Origin: Anaerolineales bacterium
Lineage (GTDB): Bacteria > Chloroflexota > Anaerolineae > Anaerolineales > UBA6663
NCBI GenBank assembly: GCA_017999235.1
Contig: JAGOBN010000138.1
Coordinates: 1 to 8,540 of the forward strand
Direction: 5' to 3'
DNA: 8,540 bases
The position numbers were made by a program, and so were the translations under genes. Below the pieces are notes generated by a model. It ran no database searches. It saw nothing but the letters and a program-made list of their open reading frames with translations, and was not told the origin of the DNA. The number at the start of each line of letters is the position of its first letter. Position 1 is the stretch's first letter. This document shows positions 1 through 6,849 of the stretch, piece after piece.

Positions 1-1195
1 CCGACGGGGTGCCGACAATGTACGGCCGATCGGCGCTGTTGCCGGCCGAAGCCACCACCAGCACACCGACGTCGGCCAGGTTGTTGGCGGCCAGCGAGGA
101 GTCGTCTTCATACGCCTGGCCGAAGCTCTGGCCCAGCGACATGTTGACGATATCGACGTGATCGCTGGTGTTGCCGTCGCCGTTCGGGTCGGCAGCATAT
201 TCCAGACCCTGGATCATGGCGACGCCGCTGCACGAAGTGGCGACGGCGGAACAGACCCGGACCGCGTACAGGTCCACATTCGGGGCCACGCCGCCGGCGC
301 CGCCGATGATGTCGGCCACGTGCGTTCCGTGGCCGCCGTCACAGAAGTCGGTGATGGCGTCATTGCCGCAGTCAATCGGGTCCTCATCAGGGGCCAGTGG
401 GCCGTTCGGCCAGACCTCACCCACGAAGTCGTACCCTTCCACCACACGCGCTGTCGGGAACAGGCCGTCCCGGGTGGTGTTCTTGGGGTCGGTGGTCGCC
501 GTGCCGTAGGCCGCGTGATAAGCGGCCAGCGTGCCAGCGCCGCCGAAGGCCACGTGGGTATAGTCGATGCCGCTGTCCAGCACAGCCACCTTGACGCCGG
601 CGCCGCCATTCGCGGCGGCTTGCACTTCCGGCCGGGCGCCAATATACGGCACGGTCTCCATGACCGCGCTCAGGGCCTCGGCCGCGTTTTCGGCGGTGTC
701 GGTGGTGTAATTCGCCACCTGGCGGATGGTGGCTACCGCCCCATGGGCGGCCAAACCGGGCAGGGCCGCCGCGTCAATGCTGAGCATGACGGCGTTCAGC
801 ACCACGCGCGTCCGCCCCAAAACTTGCACATTCGCGTCCAGCCCGCGCGCGAAGTCGAGGACCGTGTCCTGCTGGCTGGTGACGCTCAAGCTGCGCGCCT
901 GCTGCTCCACCCCGGCGGCGCCGAGCGCGGCGGCCACGGTGGTCGGCGCGCTGGTCAAGCGCACCACCACCTCCACGCGGCCGGTGAGGCCGCGCAAAGC
1001 GGGGCTCAGCTTCGCGACGCCTTCCTCAGTCACGGGCTGGTCGAGCTTGTTGTCGAGCACTGTTTGCGGGATGGCCCGCTCCGGCCGCGGAGTTGAGCCG
1101 GTCTGGGCCAAGGCCGGCGCGGTGGTGGACAGCAGCAAACTCGCGGCCACCAAGCCGTTGAACCCGATTCTGCGCAACGTATTCCCTAACGACAT
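1..1195 (-). CDS. Secreted subtilisin-like serine protease (peptidase S8), C-terminus cut by window end
   Basis: The 398 visible residues are the N-terminal part of an exported subtilase that would hydrolyse peptides outside the cytoplasm. Residues 1-30 look like a Sec signal peptide: Arg-Arg, a hydrophobic core GLVAASLLL, and a likely cleavage site after APALA. Residues 70-165 resemble an I9-type inhibitory propeptide, though this is inferred from position and composition. The catalytic domain begins near residue 195. It shows the Asp motif VAVLDSGID (Asp207), the His motif GGHGTHVAD (His289) and the oxyanion Asn motif VASAGNS (Asn386). The catalytic Ser motif (GTSM) would lie beyond base 1, so activity cannot be confirmed here. 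The start ATG at 1195 has a good ribosome site, GAGGGAG, 8 bases upstream. It lies 108 bases after the anchored FxLYD-like gene and may be cotranscribed with it. Subtilase assignment is firm; the substrate is unknown. Confidence 0.93.
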   Translation of the reverse strand, partial: MSLGNTLRRIGFNGLVAASLLLSTTAPALAQTGSTPRPERAIPQTVLDNKLDQPVTEEGVAKLSPALRGLTGRVEVVVRLTSAPTTVAAALGAAGVEQQARSLSVTSQQDTVLDFARGLDANVQVLGRTRVVLNAVMLSIDAAALPGLAAHGAVATIRQVANYTTDTAENAAEALSAVMETVPYIGARPEVQAAANGGAGVKVAVLDSGIDYTHVAFGGAGTLAAYHAAYGTATTDPKNTTRDGLFPTARVVEGYDFVGEVWPNGPLAPDEDPIDCGNDAITDFCDGGHGTHVADIIGGAGGVAPNVDLYAVRVCSAVATSCSGVAMIQGLEYAADPNGDGNTSDHVDIVNMSLGQSFGQAYEDDSSLAANNLADVGVLVVASAGNSADRPYIVGTPS

Positions 1196-1203
1196 GACTT
1201 AGT

Positions 1204-1210
1204 CTCCCTC
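1204..1210 (-). promoter_or_regulatory. Ribosome binding site of the subtilase
   Basis: The minus strand reads GAGGGAG, eight bases before the ATG at 1195. It is among the strongest Shine-Dalgarno matches in the window and fixes the start directly in front of a signal peptide. Confidence 0.7.
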
Positions 1211-1297
1211 TCGAAAATATCCGTACCCGGCGACACGCTTTCAGTCGGATGGTGTCTCAGCCATAGTCAAACACGATGAAGGCGGCGGCTCCTTTCT

Positions 1298-1312
1298 GGC
1301 CGTTTAACGGCC
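1298..1312 (-). other. Short palindrome over the stop codon of the FxLYD-like gene
   Basis: The bases GGCCGT-TTA-ACGGCC form a 6-bp stem with a 3-base loop, and the TAA stop of the gene sits in it. No T-run follows on the minus strand, so it is not a convincing intrinsic terminator. It could be an mRNA 3'-end stabiliser or a chance GC palindrome. Transcription could therefore continue into the subtilase. Confidence 0.3.
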
Positions 1313-2389
1313 CCAAGTCTGCACCGCGTAACGCACGGCCCCCTGATGGGGGGGGTTGACGCAGATGGTGAAAGGCAGGGTCTGATCCCCCACGACCAGC
1401 CCCGGCGAGTTCGGGGTGAAATCGCTGAAGTTGATCAGGCGGCCCGAGGCGTCATACAGGCTGGCCGCGATAATGAGGGCTTCCTGTAAAACCGGTCCGG
1501 GGTTGCTGATCCGGCCTTTTACACAATAGTTGTCCCCCTCTTGGGTCTGAGTGAGCTCACTGGCCGGCAGGTCCTGCCGCCAGGCGTCCGTGGCGGCCGA
1601 TGACTGCACGTTCAAGCTCACGGCCGCGCCGGCGGCTAGGCCGGCGACGCTGATCTCCAACGGCACCCGGCCGCCGGCCGGGACGGTCGTCATCGGCGTG
1701 TAGACCACCAGGGCGCTGCCCGTGGCGAGCACCTGGCCCTGCGCGTCGTTAACCGAGCCGGTAATGCCGGCGATGTCTTGGGCGCTGGGGTTGGTGTTCA
1801 AGAGCTCACCATAGATCAAGAGCGCATTGGCCTGGACGGGGTCGGGCCCCAGGGAATAGCTTAATAACTGCCAGCCGCTGTTGAGGGCCTGTGGGGTGAC
1901 CGTGGCCGGCGCCGGGGTGTTCGCCGCGGCTGTATTCGCCGGGGCCGGCGAGGCGCCGGGCGTTGCGGAGGGGTCGAGGGTGGCGGAAGCCGTCGGGCTG
2001 GCCACGTTCGCGGCGGTTGGGCTGGCAGACGCGCCCGGGTCCGGGAGGCGGCTGGGTGTTGCGGCGGGGCTGGCCGTCTCAGTAGGCGGCGGAGGCGTAG
2101 CAGTCAGCGCGCCCGCCGCGGAGGTTGGTTGGGTCGTGTTCAGGGTTGGGCTGGAGGTGGCCGTTGCTAAAGCCGCGGGTAGGGTGGCCGTCGGGGCCGG
2201 CGCTTCCGCCGGTGACGTGACCGCCGCCGGCGGGGTGGTGGCGGTGAGCGCCGGTGCGGGGGCGGGTCGATTAGCGAAAACCACAGCCAAGCCTATGAGA
2301 GTGACCACGGCCAGCAAGGCGATGAATCCGAGCAACACCCAGGTTTCGGTTGGCAGTGATTTGGCGCCGGTAGACGGTGTTTTGCGCAT
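1304..2389 (-). CDS. Membrane-anchored FxLYD-like protein with T/P/A-rich linker (paralogue 1)
   Basis: This protein of unknown function is probably extracytoplasmic. From the ATG at 2389 it has 361 residues: a basic N-terminus, one transmembrane segment (about 17-39, WVLLGFIALLAVV onward), a low-complexity Ala/Thr/Pro/Ser linker (about 42-165) and a C-terminal beta-rich region (about 170-361). That region looks like two FxLYD-type units: one with GELLN, DAQGQVLA and TVPAGGRVPLE, the other with ASLYDASGRL. Cys289 and Cys343 are 54 residues apart, exactly as in the paralogue at 3654-4745, suggesting a disulfide. An in-frame ATG at 2413 would add eight residues. I prefer 2389 because it has GGAG just upstream and gives a 17-residue pre-membrane segment like the paralogue's. 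It is the first gene after the promoter at 2667-2696 and is followed by the subtilase. A ligand or partner cannot be read from the sequence. Confidence 0.85.
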   Translation of the reverse strand: MRKTPSTGAKSLPTETWVLLGFIALLAVVTLIGLAVVFANRPAPAPALTATTPPAAVTSPAEAPAPTATLPAALATATSSPTLNTTQPTSAAGALTATPPPPTETASPAATPSRLPDPGASASPTAANVASPTASATLDPSATPGASPAPANTAAANTPAPATVTPQALNSGWQLLSYSLGPDPVQANALLIYGELLNTNPSAQDIAGITGSVNDAQGQVLATGSALVVYTPMTTVPAGGRVPLEISVAGLAAGAAVSLNVQSSAATDAWRQDLPASELTQTQEGDNYCVKGRISNPGPVLQEALIIAASLYDASGRLINFSDFTPNSPGLVVGDQTLPFTICVNPPHQGAVRYAVQTWGR

Positions 2390-2666
2390 AATCTCCAACG
2401 GCCAGCCAGTCATCGATCCCCAAAGACTGGCAATCAGTGTTCAGCAGCTTTGGCAGGCAGGATTCCATAAGTCCAATGGCTCCCTGTTCGCACGGCCCAA
2501 ACATAACCAATACGGCTCGAAAACCCATATTTTGCCGGACGGCGCATGGCAAATACGGCCAATTGGGCAATCAAACAAGCTAGACCCGCTCAAAGGCGCA
2601 ATCTTGCTCACCCAACGGAGTAACTTTTAGTGTGTCTGTTCGGTTAAAGAGGGCTGACTTTAATGC

Positions 2667-2696
2667 ATCTTATCTGACAGACACGCGAACTGTCAA
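2667..2696 (-). promoter_or_regulatory. Sigma-70-type promoter for the FxLYD-like gene and subtilase
   Basis: On the minus strand a perfect -35 hexamer TTGACA (2696-2691) is followed, after 18 bases, by TAAGAT (2672-2667), four of six matches to the -10 consensus. It points toward the gene starting at 2389/2413 and lies in the lowest-GC part of the intergenic stretch. The predicted start point is near 2660. Confidence 0.6.
2675..2695. promoter_or_regulatory. Candidate operator dyad within the promoter
   Basis: TGACAG (2675-2680) and CTGTCA (2690-2695) are perfect 6-bp inverted arms around a 9-base spacer. They cover the promoter spacer and most of the -35 box, where a repressor would block RNA polymerase. 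Part of the left arm also pairs with a second copy: ACAGACAC (2677-2684) is the exact reverse complement of GTGTCTGT at 2632-2639, centred 45 bp away and downstream of the predicted start. No regulator is encoded nearby, so the binding protein is unknown. Confidence 0.4.
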
Positions 2697-2814
2697 GATA
2701 TGTACCGGGTTCCATGAGTTTTTGGGACCAAGGTACTATCAAGGTCCGGGGCCGGCCCGCCGGGGCGTGATGCCAGCGGCCCAGCGATCGCGGCTGATGC
2801 TAACGTCCGTGGGT

Positions 2815-3654
2815 TTATCGAGGATCCAGCGCGTCCTGCTGAAGGAGTTCGTCCAAGCGATCCAGAAGCTGGGTGAGCGCGGGGAGCAGTTGTTCTGGGG
2901 AAGCGGCCTGCAGCACAGCGTCAAGATCCGCCGGCCACTGGGCCGGCAGCCGTGGGCAGCGGGCCAGCGCTTGAGCCACCAGGCGTTTTTCGCCCGGGTG
3001 TAGGACGCGGTTGAACGCGAACAGGATGTCAAAGTAGCTGGCCAGCAGCGCGGCCAGCCGATGGTTGACGCTGACCCAATCCCGCCGCTGGACGGCTTTG
3101 GCGATTTGATTGAAATAGGACGGGATCACGGCACGTAGCACCGGCTGATTCAGGGTGATGATGTTGCGCCGCAGCGCCTCAGGATAGGCGGCCTGGCAGT
3201 CGCGTTGGAGAGCTTGCAGCCAGCCGCGCGGATCGTACAGCCCGTGGGCCTGCCGGCCGGTGTGCCACAGACAAGTGGAATATCCCAGGCTGGCTTGGTG
3301 ATCATTGATCACCCGGCGGATTTGCTCCCGCATCCAGTCCGCCTCGAAGTACACCACATCCACTTCGAGGCCGGTGGCGGCGTCATACCACTCGTCGCCC
3401 GGCCCCCAATACGTTAAGCCCAGGTCGGCGCGCGAGGCGCCGCCGGCCAGCCGCACCAGCGTTTCCCGCGCCGCCAGCGGAATTTCAGCCGTGGTGAAGA
3501 CATACAGGTCAATATCGGAGGCCGGGTCCACCAGACCGCCGCTGTGGGAACCCCCTAACGCCACGGCCTCGACCTGCGGCCAGGCGCCATAGAGGCTGGC
3601 CAGCCGCTGGGCCAGCGCGGCCGGAGCGGTGCTTGGCATTGGGTCTATCTCCAT
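2815..3654 (-). CDS. Nucleotidyltransferase-fold protein (DUF4037-like)
   Basis: This is a cytoplasmic, 279-residue protein with a pol-beta-type nucleotidyltransferase domain, expected to transfer a nucleotide from NTP to an unknown acceptor. The signature GGSHSGG (34-40) is followed by SDIDLYVF with Asp47 and Asp49, the two metal ligands of the GS-x(n)-DxD motif. A third acidic position lies in EVDVVYF (Asp99). The helical C-terminal half (about 160-270) carries FAFNRVLHPGEKRL, which resembles DUF4037-type partner domains. The chosen ATG overlaps the upstream stop by one base (TGATG), so translation is probably coupled. A GTG at 3666 would extend it by four residues, and an ATG at 3639 has GGAG 9 bases upstream and is a strong alternative. 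All catalytic Asp residues are present, so it looks active. Antibiotic adenylyltransferases share the fold, but nothing here specifically supports resistance. It is the last gene of the lysine operon. Confidence 0.85.
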   Translation of the reverse strand: MEIDPMPSTAPAALAQRLASLYGAWPQVEAVALGGSHSGGLVDPASDIDLYVFTTAEIPLAARETLVRLAGGASRADLGLTYWGPGDEWYDAATGLEVDVVYFEADWMREQIRRVINDHQASLGYSTCLWHTGRQAHGLYDPRGWLQALQRDCQAAYPEALRRNIITLNQPVLRAVIPSYFNQIAKAVQRRDWVSVNHRLAALLASYFDILFAFNRVLHPGEKRLVAQALARCPRLPAQWPADLDAVLQAASPEQLLPALTQLLDRLDELLQQDALDPR

Positions 3655-4745
3655 CAACGTCCCCACACCTGGAGTTCATAGCGCGCCGTGGCCGGGTTGA
3701 CCGGTGTCACGCACACGCTTAAAAAGCTGGTCAACTCGCCGGTCAAACTAAACGGCGGGCTGAGGTTGGTCTCGCTGAAGCGCAGCATCCGGCCCTGGGC
3801 GTCAAAAGCCGCCAGAGTCACAATCAGATAATCCCGCGGCTGTGCGCCCGGCACCCGCACCCGCGCCTGCGCACAGTATTGGTTATCACCCGCCGTCTGG
3901 GTGACCTCCCGCAGTTCGAGATCCAAGCGCGGCGCGCTGACGGCGGGCTGGGCGATAACCTGGAATTCATACGCAGCCAGGCCGGCGGCGCTGGTGAAGG
4001 TGAGTTCGAACGGGAGCCGCGCATTGGCCGGCAGCGTGGTGACCGGGAGGTAGCTGGCCGTGGTATCCGCGTTGGCGACCAACACCCCTTGGGGGTCAAA
4101 GAACCGCCCGGTTAAATCCTCCAGCTCTTGGGCGGCGCCGGTGTGATTGAGCAGCTCACCCCGGATGCTGACCTGATCAAATTCTTGGGTCACGGTGATG
4201 TTTTGGACGCTCCAGTTGGTCGGGCTCACGACCGTCGTGGCGGTCGGCGTAATCAACGGCGGCAGGGTGGCGCTGGCCGTCGCCGTGGCCGAGGCGGTGG
4301 CGCTGGCCGAGGGGTCTGGGCTGGCGGACGGATCGGCGGCGGCCGGCGTGGGCGTATCCGGCGTCCCCGTTGGCTCCGGCGTGCCGGAGGCCGTTCCCGC
4401 CGGCTGGGTGGCGGTGGCCGAAGCGGGTTGGGCGCTGGGCGAAGCGGACGGTGACAGCGGTGGGGGCGTGGTCGCGGCGGCGCTCGGCGCTGTCTCAGCG
4501 GGTGCGCCGGCTGTGGGCGGGGTCAGGGTGGGCGGCGGCGTTAGTGTGGCGGGCGGTGTCGGCGGCGTGAGGCCCCCCACCGGTGAAGCGAGGGCAACGC
4601 TGGTTGGGCCGGCCACGGGCGGCCGCAGCCAGACCACCGCCCCCAATCCGATCCCCGCGACCAACAGGACGCCCACGGCGTAAGCCAGCAGAACGAACGC
4701 TTCACCGGAGGCGCGTCGAGCGCGGCGCGGGTTGTGGGTCGGCAT
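3654..4745 (-). CDS. Membrane-anchored FxLYD-like protein with T/P/S/A-rich linker (paralogue 2)
   Basis: This 363-residue protein of unknown function probably faces the extracytoplasmic side. It has a strongly basic N-terminus (RRARR at 7-11), a single transmembrane segment (about 17-40) and a long low-complexity linker (about 47-177) with runs of TPP, SAS and SATATA. The C-terminal region (about 178-363) has two FxLYD-like units: GELLN, DPQGVLVAN and LPANARLPFEL in the first, LAAFDAQGRMLRFSE in the second. Cys291 and Cys345 and the terminal QVWGR match paralogue 1 (QTWGR, same Cys spacing of 54). The ATG at 4745 has GAGAGG five bases upstream. It starts 20 bases after the lysK stop and overlaps the nucleotidyltransferase start by one base, so it is embedded in the lysine operon although nothing in it suggests a metabolic enzyme. 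A sensing, binding or envelope role is possible but unproven. Confidence 0.86.
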   Translation of the reverse strand: MPTHNPRRARRASGEAFVLLAYAVGVLLVAGIGLGAVVWLRPPVAGPTSVALASPVGGLTPPTPPATLTPPPTLTPPTAGAPAETAPSAAATTPPPLSPSASPSAQPASATATQPAGTASGTPEPTGTPDTPTPAAADPSASPDPSASATASATATASATLPPLITPTATTVVSPTNWSVQNITVTQEFDQVSIRGELLNHTGAAQELEDLTGRFFDPQGVLVANADTTASYLPVTTLPANARLPFELTFTSAAGLAAYEFQVIAQPAVSAPRLDLELREVTQTAGDNQYCAQARVRVPGAQPRDYLIVTLAAFDAQGRMLRFSETNLSPPFSLTGELTSFLSVCVTPVNPATARYELQVWGR

Positions 4746-4750
4746 GTGGG

Positions 4751-4756
4751 CCTCTC
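4751..4756 (-). promoter_or_regulatory. Ribosome binding site of FxLYD-like paralogue 2
   Basis: The minus strand reads GAGAGG, five bases before the ATG at 4745, inside the 20-base gap after lysK. It supports the chosen start and independent initiation within the operon. Confidence 0.6.
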
Positions 4757-4765
4757 GGGGTCAGT

Positions 4766-5803
4766 TTAATCCAGCCGCCGCAGGGCTTCAGCCAGCACGG
4801 TAATGCCGCGCTGGTACTCGCTGATCAGGATGTGTTCGTGCGGCGTGTGGTCCAGGGATGAATCGCCCGGCCCGTACGCCAGGCACGGTGTCCCCCACAG
4901 CGGCGCCACCAGGTTCATATCGGAGGTGCCGCTTTTGACCGTAAATGAGGGGACGCCGCCGGCCTGCCGGATGGCGGCCAAGAAGGCGCGCACCAGCGGC
5001 GTGTTTTTCTCGCCGCGATAGGCGGGCTGGCCTTCCAGCATCTGTAAGTCGGCGTCCACGGTCAGCGCGCGCAGGGCGGCTTCCAGCTCGGCCACGCTCA
5101 AGCCGGGCGGCAGCCGCACCCCAAAGCGCAGGTCGGCCTCTTCAATAAAGCCGTCCGAGCCGGACTGCATGGACCGCAGGGTCGGGTTCACCTGCTCGAA
5201 CATTTTTGGCCGGCCGGCGTTGCGGTCAGCGGCCCAGCCGGTGACGCGGTTCCAATACGCCACGGCGGCTTCGCACGCGCTCTCGGCCTGGGCCGCGGTG
5301 TGGGCCAGCGCGCGCCGCACCCGGTAGGTGAACCAGGCGCTGCCCTTGTACCCCAGCGTCACTTTCTCCCAGCCGCTCGGCTCGCCGATGATGGTGAAAT
5401 CCGGGCGGTAGCGGTCTTTGATGAGCTGTGCGCCGCGGCTGTCGCCTTCCTCGCCCACCGCGCCGATGACGATGACGCGCCGGCCGGCCAACTCGTCCTT
5501 CACCCGCATCGCCGCCGCCGCGAAACACGCCAGCGGCCCCTTGGCGTCCACGGCGCCGCGTCCGTTCAGGCGGTCGCCCGCCTGGGTCACCGGGATGAAG
5601 CCCGGCACGGTATCAATATGGCCGAGCAGGACGATGGTGCGCGGCCCGGCGCCCGCGCTCCCAATGGCGTTGCCGGCCTCGTCGATGTGCGCGTCCAAGC
5701 CGCCGGCGCGCATCTGGGCCACCAGGAAATCCACGGCGGCGGCTTCTTGGCCGGTGGGGCTGTAACGTTCGAGCAGTCCGGTGAGCAGGGCGAGGTCGTT
5801 CAT
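4766..5803 (-). CDS. lysK: [LysW]-lysine hydrolase, M20 metallopeptidase family (LysK)
   Basis: This 345-residue cytoplasmic enzyme should cleave the amide linking lysine to the C-terminal Glu of the carrier protein LysW, the last step of alpha-aminoadipate lysine synthesis. The M20 two-zinc site is intact: His62 and Asp64 in GHIDTV, bridging Asp86 in GRGAVDAKG, catalytic base Glu118 with Glu119 in GEEGDSRG, Glu141 in GEPSG, and His319 near the end (DHTPHE). The dimerisation insert spans roughly 150-260. Length fits LysK, which is shorter than ArgE or DapE. The start overlaps the dehydrogenase stop as ATGA; no clear Shine-Dalgarno is visible, so translation is probably coupled. Related M20 enzymes include ArgE, DapE and LysK/ArgO-type enzymes that also release ornithine. 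The neighbouring homoaconitase and homoisocitrate dehydrogenase genes favour lysine. Dual lysine/ornithine activity cannot be excluded. Confidence 0.87.
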   Translation of the reverse strand: MNDLALLTGLLERYSPTGQEAAAVDFLVAQMRAGGLDAHIDEAGNAIGSAGAGPRTIVLLGHIDTVPGFIPVTQAGDRLNGRGAVDAKGPLACFAAAAMRVKDELAGRRVIVIGAVGEEGDSRGAQLIKDRYRPDFTIIGEPSGWEKVTLGYKGSAWFTYRVRRALAHTAAQAESACEAAVAYWNRVTGWAADRNAGRPKMFEQVNPTLRSMQSGSDGFIEEADLRFGVRLPPGLSVAELEAALRALTVDADLQMLEGQPAYRGEKNTPLVRAFLAAIRQAGGVPSFTVKSGTSDMNLVAPLWGTPCLAYGPGDSSLDHTPHEHILISEYQRGITVLAEALRRLD

Positions 5804-6849
5804 GATAGATAACCAATCACCGCTCGCGTGACCGCCTGGGTATTGGCTGTTCCGCCCAGGTCGGGCGTCAGAGTGCCGGCCCGCACGGTCTCGGCCACCG
5901 CCGCCCGCACGCGCGCCGCCGCCGCCGGCTGGCCGAGGTGCTCCACCAGCATCGCCGCCGACAGGATGGCCCCGATGGGGTTGGCCAGCCCCTGGCCGGC
6001 GATATCGGGCGCGGAGCCATGCACCGGCTCGAAGACCGCCGCCCGCTCGCCCAGGTTGGCCGAAGGCGCCACGCCCAGGCCGCCCATTAAGGCGCTGGCC
6101 TCATCGGAGAGGATGTCGCCGAAAAGGTTGGTGGTGACCAGGACGTCAAAGCGCTCCGGGTCGCGCATCAGCCGCATGGCCATGGCGTCCACCAGCATCT
6201 CGCCGGTCCGGATCTCCGGATACTGCGCCGCCACCTTCAGGCACTCTGCGCGGAACAGGCCGTCGGTGAGTTTGAGGACGTTGGCCTTGTGGACGATGGT
6301 GACGGCGGCCGGCCGGGAAGCGCCGGCCAGTCGCTGGCGGGCCTGCTCATACGCCACGCGCGCGATGCGCTCCGAGCCGCGCCGGGTGATGACGCGCTCG
6401 GCGATGGCGGTGGCGCCGTCGTCTTCCACGCGCTCGCGGCCGGCGTACAGGCCCTCGGTGTTCTCGCGCACCACCAGCAGATCAATCCCCGGCCGCGAGA
6501 AGGGGCCGGGCAGGGAGAAGGTGGGCCGCAGGTTGGCGTACAGGTCAAAGGCCTTCCGCATGGCCAGGATCGGGCTGCGGTAGCCCGGCACCACCGTGGA
6601 CGGCGACGAGGTCGCGCCGAAGAGCGCCCGGCCGGCCGCCTGCACATCCGCCAGGGTCTCGTCCGGGATGGCGTCCCCGGTCCGCTGAAAGTGCGCGAAG
6701 CCGGCCGGCGCTTCGCTGAACGCCAGCTCCAACCCGAGCGCGGCCAACACTTCCGCCGCCGCCGGGATGACTTCCTGGCCAACGCCGTCGCCGGGGATCA
6801 GAATGATTTTTGATTGGTGATTGGTGATGGGTGATTGAGGGTGGGGCAT
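5800..6849 (-). CDS. lysB: Homoisocitrate dehydrogenase-like (isocitrate/isopropylmalate dehydrogenase family)
   Basis: This 349-residue cytoplasmic enzyme should oxidise and decarboxylate homoisocitrate to 2-oxoadipate with NAD. The beta-decarboxylating dehydrogenase fold is complete: ILIPGDGVG near the start, Arg98, Arg108 and Arg128 for the substrate carboxylates, Tyr135 in RENTEGLYAG, Lys188 in VHKAN, and the metal ligands Asp221, Asp245 and Asp249. The nucleotide site is HGSAPDIAGQGLANP. RENTEGLYAG is the isocitrate/homoisocitrate form; leucine-pathway LeuB usually has REL-TGG-IYFG. Together with lysK next door, this points to lysine rather than leucine. The first 13 residues come from a CCAATCA-type tandem repeat and precede the normal family start (KIILIPGDG). 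No Shine-Dalgarno is visible before the ATG at 6849, although no better start lies nearby. The stop overlaps the lysK start by four bases. Confidence 0.87.
   Translation of the reverse strand: MPHPQSPITNHQSKIILIPGDGVGQEVIPAAAEVLAALGLELAFSEAPAGFAHFQRTGDAIPDETLADVQAAGRALFGATSSPSTVVPGYRSPILAMRKAFDLYANLRPTFSLPGPFSRPGIDLLVVRENTEGLYAGRERVEDDGATAIAERVITRRGSERIARVAYEQARQRLAGASRPAAVTIVHKANVLKLTDGLFRAECLKVAAQYPEIRTGEMLVDAMAMRLMRDPERFDVLVTTNLFGDILSDEASALMGGLGVAPSANLGERAAVFEPVHGSAPDIAGQGLANPIGAILSAAMLVEHLGQPAAAARVRAAVAETVRAGTLTPDLGGTANTQAVTRAVIGYLS
6811..6838 (-). repeat. Four tandem heptamers (CCAATCA type) in the dehydrogenase N-terminus
   Basis: On the plus strand the units are TGATTGG, TGATTGG, TGATGGG and TGATTGA, in exact 7-base register. 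On the coding strand they read as CCAATCA units and encode the QSPITNHQS part of the N-terminus. The repeat resembles the short tandem heptanucleotide (STRR) repeats known from cyanobacteria, but identity with any named family is inference. Confidence 0.85.

Larger units (their letters stand above)
2414..2814. other. 401-base gene-free stretch between two transcription units
   Basis: This stretch is visibly lower in GC than the flanking genes, and no ORF in it has a recognisable protein. It lies after the nucleotidyltransferase stop and before the anchored FxLYD-like gene. It holds a sigma-70-type promoter with a dyad (2667-2696) and an 8-bp inverted repeat (2632-2639 with 2677-2684). A weak hairpin TTTGCC-N11-GGCAAA lies at 2531-2553, and a GC palindrome GGGCCGGCCC at 2749-2758. 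If the promoter is real, the mRNA leader is about 250-270 bases long. I recognise no riboswitch in it. No stem followed by a T-run is visible after the nucleotidyltransferase. Confidence 0.6.

Noticed and set aside
158..1202. Several overlapping plus- and minus-strand open frames across the left end
   Set aside because: They are shadows of the subtilase reading frame, which has all expected motifs. The alternative frames give Arg/Ala/Gly-rich nonsense typical of GC-rich antisense.
2271..2570. 99-residue minus-strand open frame in the leader of the anchored protein gene
   Set aside because: It overlaps the real gene out of frame, has no recognisable motif, and its end runs through the linker-coding region. 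A leader peptide cannot be fully excluded, but nothing supports it.
1881..2630. 249-residue plus-strand open frame rich in Val/Ala/Gly
   Set aside because: It is the antisense of the Thr/Pro/Ala linker of the anchored protein, where GC-rich low-complexity DNA keeps all frames open. No domain or convincing start site was seen.
2741..2764. GC-rich palindromes after the nucleotidyltransferase stop considered as a terminator
   Set aside because: GGGCCGGCCC and the flanking GC repeats are not followed by a T-run on the minus strand, and such palindromes are common by chance at this GC content.
2783..2792. GCGATCGC palindrome resembling the cyanobacterial HIP1 element
   Set aside because: I noticed only one copy, the site is short, and the coding content does not look cyanobacterial.
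4195..4683. 162-residue plus-strand open frame rich in Val/Ala/Gly
   Set aside because: Same explanation: it mirrors the low-complexity linker of the second anchored protein.
5813..5819. Single CCAATCA unit near the end of the dehydrogenase gene
   Set aside because: It is a lone 7-mer, opposite to the coding orientation, and encodes part of a plausible family C-terminus (VIGYL). There is no tandem copy beside it, so chance is adequate.
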